A stretch of 64,000 bases of DNA from NCBI GenBank assembly GCA_937924775.1, contig CALDUT010000016.1, positions 62,001-126,000 on the forward strand, written 5' to 3'. The DNA is from an uncultured Gemmata sp. GTDB lineage: Bacteria; Planctomycetota; Planctomycetia; Gemmatales; Gemmataceae. The notes under the pieces are model-generated. The model was not told where the DNA came from, did no database searches, and worked only from the letters and a program-made list of their open reading frames with translations. This document shows, piece after piece, positions 13,628 through 24,632 of this stretch (its first letter is position 1; every line of letters begins with the position of its first letter). A program made the position numbers and the translations under genes.

Positions 13628-14074
13628 ATGCAACGAACTCTCATTCTCCTGAAGCCGGATGCGGTGCAACGACGATTGGTCGGCGAGATTACCGCTCGCT
13701 TCGAACGCAAGGGGCTGCGTCTTGTCGGTCTGAAGTTGGTGCAAGTGAGCCGCGAATTGGCCGAAAAACACTACGCCGTGCATAAAGGTAAACCGTTTTA
13801 CGAGAGTTTGCTCAGCTTCCTGACCAGCGGGCCCACGGTGGCCATGGTCTGGGAAGGACGCGAAGCCGTCGCCGTTTGCCGCAACCTCATGGGCGTGACC
13901 GATGGGGCCAAAGCGCCGCCGGGAACCATTCGCGGCGATCTGGCGATCAGCGTGCAGAATAACCTCGTCCACGGGTCCGACAGCCCCGAAAATGCCGCCG
14001 CCGAAATCGCCTTGTGGTTCCACAACGACGAATTGGTGAACTTCACCGCCACCGATGCCACATGGGTGGGCTGA
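13628..14074 (+). CDS. ndk: Nucleoside diphosphate kinase
   Basis: [65 protein letters not shown]. Confidence 0.98.
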   Translation: MQRTLILLKPDAVQRRLVGEITARFERKGLRLVGLKLVQVSRELAEKHYAVHKGKPFYESLLSFLTSGPTVAMVWEGREAVAVCRNLMGVTDGAKAPPGTIRGDLAISVQNNLVHGSDSPENAAAEIALWFHNDELVNFTATDATWVG

Positions 14075-14201
14075 AGCCCCGGCGGTGTGATCGTCCTATT
14101 CGCTGCCAACGGAATATTCGCCGCTTGGTCCGGGCCACGGGGGCAAAACGGGTCGCAGAAGCCGCTTCGGGTGGTCGAAAAAAAGAACGGAGGAGCAGGC
14201 G

Positions 14202-14474
14202 ATGCGCAAACTGATGGTGGCTCTGGTACTTTTCGGAGCGTGGGCGGGCGAAGGATTGGCAGCCGGAGCCCCCCGCTACCCGCTGATGCGGACCGCGGCT
14301 CTCGATAGCCGTACTGGCAGCGTCCAGACGGCTGTGACCCGCGTTCAACCGGTGGTCGGTTCGTTGCAGCGGACCAGCCGTTTCCGCAATCCCTTCACCC
14401 ACAAAGCCAGGTACGAAATGCTGACGTACAACCCGCTTTTGGGAAGTTTTCAGCCGGTCAAATTCCGGCGGTGA
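14202..14474 (+). CDS. Small secreted basic protein, hypothetical
   Basis: MRKLMVALVLFGAWAGEGLAAG signal peptide; 90 aa. Confidence 0.55.
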   Translation: MRKLMVALVLFGAWAGEGLAAGAPRYPLMRTAALDSRTGSVQTAVTRVQPVVGSLQRTSRFRNPFTHKARYEMLTYNPLLGSFQPVKFRR

Positions 14475-14513
14475 AATTCCGGCGGTCCGGGCCTTGGTTC
14501 GCTGAAGCCGGGG

Positions 14514-15866
14514 TTACCCTTTCGGCTTCATCAACTCCCGTTCAATAAACGTGGTATCGACCGTGCCAGCGATAAAGGCCTCGTTGTTGAAGATTGTTTG
14601 GAGGATGGGAATGGTGGTGTGAATCCCCGCGACGCGGAATTCCCGCAGGCAGCGGCGCATCACCGCGAAGGCTTCTTCCCGGGTGGGTTGGTGGACGAGC
14701 AATTTAGCCACCATGCTATCGTAGTTCGACGGGACCCGATAGCCAGCACAGACGTGAGAATCGAGCCGGACCCCCGGGCCGCCGGGCGGTCTCCAGGTGT
14801 GGACCACACCAGGGCTGGGGCGGAAGTCGTTGGCCGGATCTTCCGCGTTGATTCGCACTTCAATGGCATGCCCGCGTTGGATGATATCTTTTTGCTGGTA
14901 GCGTAATTTTTCGCCAGCAGCAATACGAATTTGTTCGCGGATCAAGTCCACCCCGGTCACTAACTCCGTCACGGGGTGTTCCACTTGGATCCGGGCGTTC
15001 ACTTCGATGAAATAGAAGCGATTCTGCTGGTCGACGAGGAATTCACAGGTGCCGGCATTATAATAGCCGGCTTCTTTGGCGAGGCGGACCGCGGCCGCGC
15101 ACATTGCCTGCCGCACCGAATCGGGCAATAGCGGCGAGGGGGATTCTTCCACCAACTTCTGGTGGCGGCGTTGCAAGGAGCAGTCGCGTTCGAATAAATG
15201 GATAACGTTGCCGTATTGGTCGCCGAGCAGTTGCACTTCGACGTGGCGGGGCCGATCCAAGTATTTTTCGAGAAATACGCTGCCGTCTTTGAAGGCGGCT
15301 TCGGCCTCAGCACGGGCTTGAGCAAAGCCGGCCACCAACGAGGCTTCATCGCGCGCCACCCGCATGCCGCGGCCACCGCCGCCGGCCGACGCCTTGATCA
15401 GCACCGGGTAGCCGACCGCATGGGCGAATTTCTTCGCGTCCTCCTCACTGTGAACCAGACCATCGCTGCCGGGCACCGTTGGTACGTTCGCGGCTTTGGC
15501 AACGGTTTTGGATTTGTCCTTATTACCCAGCCGTTCCATCGCTTCGACCGGAGGGCCAATGAATTCGATGCCTGAGGCCCGGCACTGTTCGGCGAATTTG
15601 CTGTTTTCCGACAAAAACCCATAGCCCGGGTGAATGGCTTGGGCCCCGGTCACTTCCGCCGCCGCAATAATCCGGGGAATCTTCAAATAGCTTTCCGAAG
15701 AGATGGCCGGGCCAATGCAAATACTCTGATCGGCCACATCCAGCCACGGGGCCCCACGGTCGGCTTCAGAGTAAACCGCGACGGCTTCGATCCCGAGATC
15801 GTGGCAGGCACGAATGATACGGAGGGCTATTTCACCACGATTGGCGACAAGAATTCTGCTGAACAT
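14514..15866 (-). CDS. accC: Acetyl-CoA carboxylase biotin carboxylase subunit
   Basis: [53 protein letters not shown]. Confidence 0.98.
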   Translation of the reverse strand: MFSRILVANRGEIALRIIRACHDLGIEAVAVYSEADRGAPWLDVADQSICIGPAISSESYLKIPRIIAAAEVTGAQAIHPGYGFLSENSKFAEQCRASGIEFIGPPVEAMERLGNKDKSKTVAKAANVPTVPGSDGLVHSEEDAKKFAHAVGYPVLIKASAGGGGRGMRVARDEASLVAGFAQARAEAEAAFKDGSVFLEKYLDRPRHVEVQLLGDQYGNVIHLFERDCSLQRRHQKLVEESPSPLLPDSVRQAMCAAAVRLAKEAGYYNAGTCEFLVDQQNRFYFIEVNARIQVEHPVTELVTGVDLIREQIRIAAGEKLRYQQKDIIQRGHAIEVRINAEDPANDFRPSPGVVHTWRPPGGPGVRLDSHVCAGYRVPSNYDSMVAKLLVHQPTREEAFAVMRRCLREFRVAGIHTTIPILQTIFNNEAFIAGTVDTTFIERELMKPKG

Positions 15867-15978
15867 GACTGGCGTCCTGAGTCCTTAGCCGTTCAGTAGG
15901 GGGCCCAATGGGTTGGCGGAGACGTGGTCGCTTCCGAACCGCGGCCAACCTCTCACACTCCCCGTGGCGAACAAACGG

Positions 15979-16521
15979 CTAAGCCGGATCGACCCGGAAG
16001 AGGACTTCGCCGTATTCCACCGGTTCACCACTTTTCTTGCAAATCTCCACGATGGTTCCGGTGCAATCGGCGTACACCTCGTTGTAGAGCTTCATGGCTT
16101 CAATCGTGCAGACAACCGTTTTGGGCGTGACTTTGCTACCGAGGGTGACGTAGTCGGGTTTTTTCGGGTCGGGTTTGGCGTAAAAGGTGCCAACCATGGG
16201 CGATTTGATCTCGATGAGATTTTTGGTGGTGCTACGTGGCGGTGGCGGCGGAGCGATAGCGGAGGAATTGCCGTTGGCCGGTAGCGGTGGTGTCGTGGCG
16301 GCTGGCGGAGCCGCGGGGGGCGTCAGGGCCACCGGCGACGGAACGGCGGGCGCGGCAGGATAGATCGCCGGGGCCCAGGCAGCCCCTTTGCGCAGGCGAA
16401 TGCGTTGCTCGCCTTCTTTGAGGTCGATTTCCGCAAGTTCATGCGCCGTCATCAGTTTTAGCAAATACTCGACCGTGCGGACGTCGAACGGTCGGGGCAT
16501 ATCCCGTTTGTCGTCGGCCAC
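15979..16521 (-). CDS. accB: Acetyl-CoA carboxylase biotin carboxyl carrier protein
   Basis: Biotin site TIEAMKLYNEV, Ala/Pro linker, immediately upstream of accC. Confidence 0.96.
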   Translation of the reverse strand: MADDKRDMPRPFDVRTVEYLLKLMTAHELAEIDLKEGEQRIRLRKGAAWAPAIYPAAPAVPSPVALTPPAAPPAATTPPLPANGNSSAIAPPPPPRSTTKNLIEIKSPMVGTFYAKPDPKKPDYVTLGSKVTPKTVVCTIEAMKLYNEVYADCTGTIVEICKKSGEPVEYGEVLFRVDPA

Positions 16522-16698
16522 TACGCCACCCCCACAACGAAACGCCCGGCCCTGGCCGGCACCATGAGAAAGCTAATGTACAGGGGAACGGGGCGATTGG
16601 CAGCGGGGCGCCAAAGGCGACCGCGCTGTTTCTGATGCGAGTGGAAACACCCCATCCAGAGTGCAGCGTCAGTCGTCGTTCAACCTTGACGGTGATGG

Positions 16699-17844
16699 TC
16701 AGACGACGGAAAAGGTGCTGATTTCCCGCGGCAGCGTACTCAGTAACCGGTAACCGTCGTGCGTGACCAACACATCATCCTCGATGCGTACGCCGCCCCA
16801 ACCCGGAATGTAGATCGCCGGTTCGATGGTAATCACCATGCCCGATTCCAGAACGTCTTCCGAGTTGGCCCGAATCTTGGGCGCTTCGTGCACCTCCAAG
16901 CCGATGCCATGCCCCAAGCCATGGGTGAAGTAATCGGCCAAATTGCCTTCGGGGGCGCGGTGGATTTTGGCCGTGGCGATGGCTTTGCGGGCAGCGGCGT
17001 CGACATCTTGGGCTTTCACCCCAGGGCGAATCATGGCCAGCGCCGCGTTTTGGGCGTTGAGGACCACCTGATAAATCTCTTCGAAGTCGTAACCGACACG
17101 TTCCATCTTGTTGCGGCGGCTGGGCGCGGTTCCGAAAGGGCTGCGCAGAGTGCGGGTCAGATCCGACTTGTACAGCAGGTCGGCTCCCCAATCGACAAGG
17201 AGCTTACTGCCTTCGCTCAATTGCCGAGTGGTGGGCGGGGCATGCGGCAATGCCCCGCGGTCGCCGACCGCCACAATTGGCGGGAAGGACGAACCGCGGG
17301 CCCCAGCGCGGCGGATGTAGTTCTCGAGGGCATCGACCATGTCCTTTTCCGTGTCGGCCTCGCGGAGCGTGGCGATAAACATGCGGAAGGCCCGTTCGGC
17401 CACCCGGACCGAGTCTTCGATCTTCTGGACTTCACTGGGGTCTTTGATCACCCGCTGCGCTTCAATCACCCCGCTGAGCGGGACGAAATGGATTTTCGGA
17501 GCCAACGCCTTGAGTTGCTCCAATTCCCCCCAGGTTAAACGATTCCCCTCAACACCGACCGATTTAACCCCCGCTTTGGTCAGCACTTCCGCCGTCGCTT
17601 CGAACGTGGTGCGGTGGTGCGGACGGATCTGAGCGTCCAAATCGCCGCATTCATCCTTGATCTGCTCTTCAAAGCGACTGTCACTGATCAGCAGACCGTT
17701 TTTCACAGTGGTGAAGAAAGTGTCTTCACCCGTGAAACCAGTCAGGTAGGTGACATTCACCGGTGTGGTGACCAGAAACGCATCCACACCGTGGGTTTTG
17801 AGGGTCCGAGTCAATACGGCACGACGTTCAAGGAGGTAGTTCAT
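16699..17844 (-). CDS. M24 family Xaa-Pro peptidase
   Basis: LLVDWGADLLYKSDLTRTL..THGLGHGIGLEVHEAPKI..SGMVITIEPAIYIPGWGGVRIEDDVLV. Confidence 0.94.
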   Translation of the reverse strand: MNYLLERRAVLTRTLKTHGVDAFLVTTPVNVTYLTGFTGEDTFFTTVKNGLLISDSRFEEQIKDECGDLDAQIRPHHRTTFEATAEVLTKAGVKSVGVEGNRLTWGELEQLKALAPKIHFVPLSGVIEAQRVIKDPSEVQKIEDSVRVAERAFRMFIATLREADTEKDMVDALENYIRRAGARGSSFPPIVAVGDRGALPHAPPTTRQLSEGSKLLVDWGADLLYKSDLTRTLRSPFGTAPSRRNKMERVGYDFEEIYQVVLNAQNAALAMIRPGVKAQDVDAAARKAIATAKIHRAPEGNLADYFTHGLGHGIGLEVHEAPKIRANSEDVLESGMVITIEPAIYIPGWGGVRIEDDVLVTHDGYRLLSTLPREISTFSVV

Positions 17845-18081
17845 ACAAGCGTTAGTGCAATTAAGGTGCGGTAATACTTGATTGATCCATCAAGCGATCA
17901 ACGCCTTTTCATAACACAGGCGTTTCACACAAAATTAAAGGTGTTAATATCTTGTGTGGCATGAGAATTCAACAATCGACTGAAATATTTTAAGCGGTTT
18001 CTGTCGCGAATTTCATTGAGAGCTGAATTCGGATCAACCAAGATATAAAGCTCAAGTCCCCCTAACATACAGTGGCGGTAA

Positions 18082-18651
18082 GTGATTGATCCAAGCGACC
18101 GATACATGATAAATATCATGAATGATCTGACCAATGAAGAACCCGCCCAGCCAGACCGCCTGTGGGTTGGCTATCATCCGCGGGCGGCGATTCCCCTGAT
18201 GGTGGCCGCGGCAACGCTTTCCATGCTGATTTCTACGGGAAAATGGTATCTCAACGATCTATCCGAACTGGCCGACGAGATCGGTTCCCTCGCCCTGTTC
18301 GCGGTGGCGTGGGGGCTGTGGCCGCTGTTGATCGCGGTCATTCTGTATCGCACAGTGACATATACGTACCGGCTGACCGATCGTGCGCTGTACTATGATT
18401 TTGGTTTTTGGTATGCTCCACAGCCACCCGTGGGGCTGCGTGACATCACCACGGTCTGCGCCGGGGGCGGCTGGCTGAGTCGCGCGTTGGGGGTGGGCTG
18501 GGTTGAGATCCGCACGGCCGATCGCGTGGTTCGCTGGCCAGGTGTGCGGCATCCGCAGCAAGTGGCCGAAGCCATTCGCGCCGCGGTCGCCGCGGCTCAA
18601 CAGGCCAGCTCTCCGTTGCAAGACACCGTTCCGGCAGCAATCAAACCCTGA
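18082..18651 (+). CDS. PH-domain (YdbS-like) membrane protein
   Basis: Two TM helices then YRLTDRALYYDFGFW..GLRDITTV..; start may be 18106 or 18118. Confidence 0.75.
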   Translation: MIDPSDRYMINIMNDLTNEEPAQPDRLWVGYHPRAAIPLMVAAATLSMLISTGKWYLNDLSELADEIGSLALFAVAWGLWPLLIAVILYRTVTYTYRLTDRALYYDFGFWYAPQPPVGLRDITTVCAGGGWLSRALGVGWVEIRTADRVVRWPGVRHPQQVAEAIRAAVAAAQQASSPLQDTVPAAIKP

Positions 18652-18731
18652 AAGCGATGCGCAATGCCCGCCGGGACAGATTGCCACCACGCGACCGCGT
18701 GGCCGTCAGATATTGGCGAAACCCTATTTCC

Positions 18732-21700
18732 TTACGCGGCTTGCGATGCTTCCGCCGATTCTTCGTCCGGCCAATCCTCAAACCGCATCGGTAGCAGCCG
18801 GCTGATACCGCTTTCCTGCATGGTGACGCCCCAGAGCCGATCGGCTGCCGCCATCGTTCGCTTCTTGTGCGTAACCACGATGAATTGACTGCGATCGAGG
18901 AACTCCCGCAACACGCCAGCCAGCCGCTGGGTGTTGGCTTCATCGAGTGCCGCATCGACTTCGTCGAGAATACAAAACGGCGACGGCTTGTTGCGAAAGA
19001 TCGCCAACAGCAGGGCTACCGCCGTGAGGGTTTTTTCCCCGCCCGACAATAACGATAGCGACCGCAGTTCTTTCCCCGGTGGCCGGGCCGTGATTTCGAT
19101 ACCGCATTCGAGAACGTCGTTTGCGTCTTCCAGCAGAATGTCGGCTTGGCCCCCGCCGAAGAGCTTGCGGAACAATTCCTGAAAGTAACCACGAATGGCC
19201 GTGAGCGTTTCGAGGAACAATTTCCGGCTATCAGCGTTGATGGTGTCGATGACGTGTTGCAGCGATTGCCGCGCGGCGTTGAGGTCGTCGTGTTGCGCTT
19301 GCAGGGCCGTGAATTCGCCTTCGACACGGGTCAATTCGTCGAGAGCTTCCATGTTCACGCTGCCCAAGCGTGTCAGTTTGCGCTTCAATTCGTCGATTTC
19401 CTCGAACGGATGGGTGGGGATGGGTTCACCGACTACCGCGGGGGGCGGGTCGGTGGTGGCCAAGTCGCTCAGCTCGATCGAATAGTCGTCGCGGATGCGG
19501 GCAGCGAGCGCTTCGCGGCGAGCGACCAGATCATGAACGGCCAGTTCGCGGCTGTGGGCGGCGGTTTGTTTGTCGTGCCAGCCGTGTCGCAGCTCCTGTA
19601 GCCGGTCGCGGATGTGTTCGCGCTGGTGCCGATCGCGGGTGGTTTGTTGGACGATTTCGGCAATGGTTTGCTCGCGGTTCTCTTTGTCGCGGTAGGCTTC
19701 CGCCTGCGTGGCGCTGGCCCGGAGGGCCGCCAGGATGTGATGGTCCCGCCGATCGCGGAGTTCCGCGGCCACCGCCGACAGATTCACGGCTTCAATCTTG
19801 CGCTTGCGTAAGTCGGCATCGATCTGGGCAACCCGCTCGCGGGCTCGGTCGCGATCGGTGATGGCCCGGCTGAGGGCCACCTGGGCGGCGGTGTGTTCGG
19901 CCTGGCGTTGTTCACGCTGAGCCACCGACTCGGCGAGAAGTTGCTTCAATTCAGCCAGGCGGGCGGTCAGGGCCGCGGCCGCGGCCTCGGCCTTCTCAGC
20001 AGCCATCCGCGCGGTGACCCAAGCGGCTTCCCCGTCTTGAACTTGCCGTTCCAGCAGGCGGATTTCTTGCTCGAGCAGGTCAATTTCGCCATCCAACGAT
20101 TCGACCGCTTGCCGTTGCCGGGCGATTCGCTGCAAAAGGTCGCCGGCCTCGTCGGAGAGTAGCGCGATTTCGGCATGGACCGCCGCGATCACGCCATCGG
20201 CGGTATCGGCTTGGCGGCGTAATTCGGCGACTTCGACTTCCGCGTGGCTTACGGCTTCCGAGGTGAGGCGGTGCAGTTCCCGCAGTTCCCGCAGCTCACT
20301 TTTGCGGGAAACCAGCCCCGTTTCGCTTTTGAAGGGCCCCACGGTGAGCGTGCCATCGGGTTCGAGCAATTCGCCACCGCGGGTCACAATCCGGCAGTGC
20401 GGATAACGGGCCGCCCAGTACCGGGCTTCAACGAGCGTTTCAGCCAAGAGAACGTGACCGAGCAGTTGCCGCGGCAGCCCTGCGGCCTCGGGATGTTCAC
20501 AAGTGACGAAAACGTGCAGTGCCTGTCCAGATTCTGGATAGGCGTGCCTCTCGTCGGCGGGCCGAAGTGGGATGAAGCCGACGCGACCGTTGATATCCCC
20601 CATCGCGCTAGCCACAGCATCGACCAGTTCCGGCGAACGGACGACGAACCGCTGCGCGGTTTCGCCCAAGGCCAATTCCACCAGCGGGGCGAGTTCGCGT
20701 GGCACCGTGAGCAAATCTGCGACCAGACCGAGGATGGCGGAATGCCCTTGCTGCGCTTCCTGGTGAAGGCGGCGGAGAACCGCGGCGACACCGGCCCCGA
20801 GACCGTCGAGCGAGCGTTCGAGGTCTTCGAGAATGTCGAGACGTCCGCGGAGGTCACTTTGCCGTAAGCGGAGTTGCTCCAAGCGGGCTTGGGCGGTGTG
20901 CAGGCGGTCGGCCAGTGTTTCGCGTTGCGTTTGCAGTTGCTGGGCTTGTTCGCGGGCAGCTGCCAAGCGGGCTTGGACGTTCGCATCGGCTTGCGAGAGA
21001 GCCGCGAGAGCATCGGCCAAAGCGGCCCGGTTAGCGACCCGTTGTTCGCGGAGGTGCCGCTTATGGGTGTATTCCTGTTGCAACCGTTGCACCTGGGCCA
21101 GGGTGGCGTTGGCTTCAGCCCGGCTGGAGCCGGCTTGCCGGACCAATTCGAACTGCTGGGCGGCTCCGTCGGTGTGTTCGCGGTCGAGTTCGGCCAATTG
21201 GGTGATGATGGCGTTCAAGGCGGTGGTAGCCGCATCGGCCTGTTGCTGTTGCGCGGCCAGCGTGGCTTCGGCGGCGTTGGCCGCGGTGGCGGCGCGAGCG
21301 GCTTCGGCTTCCAGCGCTTGAATCCGATAGCCCAAGTCTACCTGCTGTTGACCCACTTTCAGCAATTCAGCATCGAGGGCCGCGGCTTGAGCCCGTTCAT
21401 GCTTGAAGGTGGCTTCGAACGCCGCGATGTGCTGCCGGGCCAGGGCCAATTGCGATTCATGATGGCGCAGCGTTTCTTCTCCGCGGCTGACCGCCCAATC
21501 GAGTTCCTTGGCCTGCCGTTCCAGCTGTTCGGTCTCTGCGCTGGCTTCGGCCACGTCCGCTTTCAAGGCAGCGAGGGCCTGTTGTTCCCGCTCGAGAGTC
21601 GCCGTCAACTCGCGGTATTCCCGCACACTCAAGCCGACACGCAATTCCCGCAGCCGTTCGGAGTATTCCTTGTATTTTTGGGCTTTGGCGGCTTGCATCC

Positions 21701-22313
21701 GCAGGGTGCGCAGCTGTGCATCGAGGGCATCGAGTTTGTCTTGCGAGCGGGTGAGATTGATTTCCACTGCGGCCAGTTTGCGGAGGGTTTCCGTTTTCCG
21801 GGCCTTGAAGCGGCTGATGCCCGCGGCTTCGTCGAAAATCTCACGACGATCTTTGGTGGACGCTTGCAGCAGCTCGTCCACACGGCCCTGGGCGATAATG
21901 GTGTAGCCACCGGCCCCGGCACCACTGCCCAGAAACATCTCTTTGAAGTCTTTGAGCCGGGCCATTTGGCCGTTGATGAGATATTCGCTGGTGCCGTCGC
22001 GGTACACCCGCCGCGTCAGTTGCACTTCGTCGGCATCGAGGGCCAACAGCCGGCGGGAATTGTCGAACGTGACGGACACTTCGGCCATGCCGAGGCTTTT
22101 GCGGGACGACGACCCATTGAAGATGACATCGGCCATTTCTCCGCCGCGGAGGCTTTTGGCCGATTGTTCGCCGAGAATCCAGCGGACGGCATCCACCACG
22201 TTGCTTTTGCCAGAACCATTCGGGCCAACGATGGCAGTGATACCCGGTGCGAAGTCGAACCGGGTCTTATCGGCGAAGGACTTGAAGCCCACCATCTCGA
22301 GTCGCTTGAGCAT
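18732..22313 (-). CDS. smc: Chromosome segregation protein SMC
   Basis: MLKRLEMVGFKSFADKTRFDFAPGITAIVGPNGSGKSNVVDAVRWILGEQSAKSLRG; coiled coils; C-terminal SLLSGGEKTLTAVALLLAIF. Confidence 0.98.
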   Translation of the reverse strand: MLKRLEMVGFKSFADKTRFDFAPGITAIVGPNGSGKSNVVDAVRWILGEQSAKSLRGGEMADVIFNGSSSRKSLGMAEVSVTFDNSRRLLALDADEVQLTRRVYRDGTSEYLINGQMARLKDFKEMFLGSGAGAGGYTIIAQGRVDELLQASTKDRREIFDEAAGISRFKARKTETLRKLAAVEINLTRSQDKLDALDAQLRTLRMQAAKAQKYKEYSERLRELRVGLSVREYRELTATLEREQQALAALKADVAEASAETEQLERQAKELDWAVSRGEETLRHHESQLALARQHIAAFEATFKHERAQAAALDAELLKVGQQQVDLGYRIQALEAEAARAATAANAAEATLAAQQQQADAATTALNAIITQLAELDREHTDGAAQQFELVRQAGSSRAEANATLAQVQRLQQEYTHKRHLREQRVANRAALADALAALSQADANVQARLAAAREQAQQLQTQRETLADRLHTAQARLEQLRLRQSDLRGRLDILEDLERSLDGLGAGVAAVLRRLHQEAQQGHSAILGLVADLLTVPRELAPLVELALGETAQRFVVRSPELVDAVASAMGDINGRVGFIPLRPADERHAYPESGQALHVFVTCEHPEAAGLPRQLLGHVLLAETLVEARYWAARYPHCRIVTRGGELLEPDGTLTVGPFKSETGLVSRKSELRELRELHRLTSEAVSHAEVEVAELRRQADTADGVIAAVHAEIALLSDEAGDLLQRIARQRQAVESLDGEIDLLEQEIRLLERQVQDGEAAWVTARMAAEKAEAAAAALTARLAELKQLLAESVAQREQRQAEHTAAQVALSRAITDRDRARERVAQIDADLRKRKIEAVNLSAVAAELRDRRDHHILAALRASATQAEAYRDKENREQTIAEIVQQTTRDRHQREHIRDRLQELRHGWHDKQTAAHSRELAVHDLVARREALAARIRDDYSIELSDLATTDPPPAVVGEPIPTHPFEEIDELKRKLTRLGSVNMEALDELTRVEGEFTALQAQHDDLNAARQSLQHVIDTINADSRKLFLETLTAIRGYFQELFRKLFGGGQADILLEDANDVLECGIEITARPPGKELRSLSLLSGGEKTLTAVALLLAIFRNKPSPFCILDEVDAALDEANTQRLAGVLREFLDRSQFIVVTHKKRTMAAADRLWGVTMQESGISRLLPMRFEDWPDEESAEASQAA

Positions 22314-22378
22314 AGCCGCGAATACCCAGAAGGTCGAGAACACGCACGGGCGGCCGGTCGATTCCAGGATAGCCGGCG

Positions 22379-24379
22379 TTACTGCCCGCCGGCGGGAACT
22401 ACGGCCGGATCGAGGATGGGCGTATCCGGGGTGCGGCGGGGGCCAAAGAGCCGGCCGGGATCGCGGTTGAGGGGTGGCCGCACAATCGGGGCCCCCACGG
22501 GGGTGATCGGTTCTTCGGCCACGGTGGGTACTTCGAAGCCGTGGGCATCGACCGCGGGCCGGACCGTGCCCACTTTGGCCACGTCGAGGTTGGCGCGGGC
22601 CAGAGTGGAATCGGTCTTCGCGTATTGCGCCAGTTGCTGAATGCTCAGTTCACGCGGGATGGCATCGACCACCAATTCGCCATGTAGCAATTCGGCCCGG
22701 TGGGCTCGGCGAACCAGTTCGATCGCGTCGCTGTAGTTGCCGCCGAGGTTGGCCATAGCCCCCAAAATCGCCACCAGTGTGGGAGCGCAGCGGACCTCGC
22801 GGACTTCGGCTTCGTCGCGGCCTTTGACGATCCGCGTCACTTTGGCGTGTTTGTCGCCATTGGGCCACGACACGGTGAACTCGGTACCCACCGCGAAGGG
22901 TTGAACCGGTCCACGGAGCCGAACGCCATCGCCGAAGACAAGAATTTCGCTACGGCCCGACGTACTCAGGTGAACCGCCGCAGCGGCCTCCGGGGCCAAG
23001 CGGTGCAGCCAATAGGAGCGATTCATCAGCGTTGGATTGAGTGCGGGATGCCGTTCATCGGCCAGGCGCAAGGCGATGAAAGCCCCTTGGCGCAGTTCCG
23101 GGTCGGAACTGGACAGCATTTCCACCAGCCGATCGGTGCTGATCGCGTCGTCGATGGTGGCTAGTGCTTTGAGGCATTGGACGCGGAGCGCGGGGTGATC
23201 TTCGGCCAATCGGGCCAGTTCCGCGGCACCATCGTTTTGCCCCAAGTAGGCCAGGGCTTCCGCCGCGGCAAAACGCACCCACGGCGAGGGGCTTTCCAGG
23301 CCAATTCGCAAGCTGTCGCGGCAATCCCCGCCTAGGGCTTCGAGTTTGACCGCGGCGGTCAGTGTGGTGGCCGGGTCCATCAGCTCCTCTTCCAGTTTCT
23401 GCCGGTAGGGGCTGTCAGGACGAACGGGGTTGTACGGTATCTGCCGGGCGACCAGCAAGAAGCGGTAATGGTTGTGGCGGTACAGAAGTGGGACGTTGAG
23501 CAGAATCAATTCGGGCGTTTTCGCTTCGGCAATTTTCAAATTCGGCTCGTGCGTGGTGTGGAAGACGCTGTTGATGCGGGCGGCGATACTGGCCGCGATG
23601 CGGGAACTTTGCTCATTTTGATTGAGAATCAGGTGATAGGGCCGGGTTTTGATCACGGTTCCTCCCCCGGCGATGAAGCCGGCGCGGTAGGCCGGCTTAC
23701 CTTCGTTATCGACGGGCGCTGCCGTTGTGGACCCGGTTTCCGGGACGAAGTTACCCGCGACCAGTGGCCCCCGAGCTTCGGCCCACACGTCGCCGCGGAG
23801 CAAGCGCCCGCTGGGTTCGGCCGGCGTTCCCTCCCGCAGCCAGGAACGCACGTTCCCGGTGGTATCTGCGGTGAACAATTCGCAGGGAAACAGGACCCCG
23901 CCTTGCAAGCTTGTGGTTTTGCTGCCATCGGGCAGTGTGACTTGAACGTCGATAGCGTCGCCCTTGCGGACTCCGGGGGGAACGAGCGCCGACACCAGCA
24001 CCAGCGACGTCGTTCGCTCGGGGTTATCGAGTAATTCCTTGATGTTGATGGGCTGGTCGCGTTTCATCTTCTTGAGATTTTGTTCCAACATGGCTCGCCA
24101 GCCGTCGGGCTGTGGGCTGCTGCCGGTGCCGGCCAGCATGTAGACCAGGCCGACCCCATTGACCACCAGCGGTTCCGTGTTGGAAACTACCGTTTTGGCA
24201 CCAACGGTGACGACTGCGTCGGCCTCGGACGAGTCTTCACCAATTTGCGAGCGCGATTGGAAGATGACGTTCTCCGCCGTGTTCTTGCACCCGGTCCAAC
24301 CGGCGACGCCCACCGCGGCCGACCACGCCAGCAGTTGACGCCGACTCACCCCCGCCGCGAGTTTCCACGCCCGGTTCAT
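22379..24379 (-). CDS. Lipoprotein with FlgI/P-ring-like N-terminal region and HEAT-like C-terminal region
   Basis: SRRQLLAWSAAVGVAGWTGC (RR plus lipobox-like Cys); VNGVGLVYMLAGTG..SLVLVSALVPPGVRKGDAIDVQVTLPDGSKTTSLQGGVLF resembles FlgI; ALAYLGQNDGAAELARLAEDHPALRVQCLKAL resembles HEAT. Confidence 0.7.
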   Translation of the reverse strand: MNRAWKLAAGVSRRQLLAWSAAVGVAGWTGCKNTAENVIFQSRSQIGEDSSEADAVVTVGAKTVVSNTEPLVVNGVGLVYMLAGTGSSPQPDGWRAMLEQNLKKMKRDQPINIKELLDNPERTTSLVLVSALVPPGVRKGDAIDVQVTLPDGSKTTSLQGGVLFPCELFTADTTGNVRSWLREGTPAEPSGRLLRGDVWAEARGPLVAGNFVPETGSTTAAPVDNEGKPAYRAGFIAGGGTVIKTRPYHLILNQNEQSSRIAASIAARINSVFHTTHEPNLKIAEAKTPELILLNVPLLYRHNHYRFLLVARQIPYNPVRPDSPYRQKLEEELMDPATTLTAAVKLEALGGDCRDSLRIGLESPSPWVRFAAAEALAYLGQNDGAAELARLAEDHPALRVQCLKALATIDDAISTDRLVEMLSSSDPELRQGAFIALRLADERHPALNPTLMNRSYWLHRLAPEAAAAVHLSTSGRSEILVFGDGVRLRGPVQPFAVGTEFTVSWPNGDKHAKVTRIVKGRDEAEVREVRCAPTLVAILGAMANLGGNYSDAIELVRRAHRAELLHGELVVDAIPRELSIQQLAQYAKTDSTLARANLDVAKVGTVRPAVDAHGFEVPTVAEEPITPVGAPIVRPPLNRDPGRLFGPRRTPDTPILDPAVVPAGGQ

Positions 24380-24632
24380 ACGTTCATCCTTGAACAGTTG
24401 TGCGACTGCCGGTTCCCCCGAACCGGCTGTTGTGTCGCGCCTGAGGCTTTACCCACGAAGGGCCGCGTGATAACCAATCGCCCAGTCGCGTCAAGATCAA
24501 GCCCGGGGGAACCGGAGAAAAACCACCCTCACCAGTGAGCAGTACGGTGAAGCCAGGGAAACAGGGACGAATCGCGACACTGGGTCAGAAGCGATCCCTC
24601 CGGGAAGGGACAAGGAGGCTTTCGGGGCAGGC

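Noticed and set aside
20874-22640. 588-aa + strand ORF
   Set aside because: Antisense to smc and the 3' end of the next gene; codon-position artefact in GC-rich DNA.
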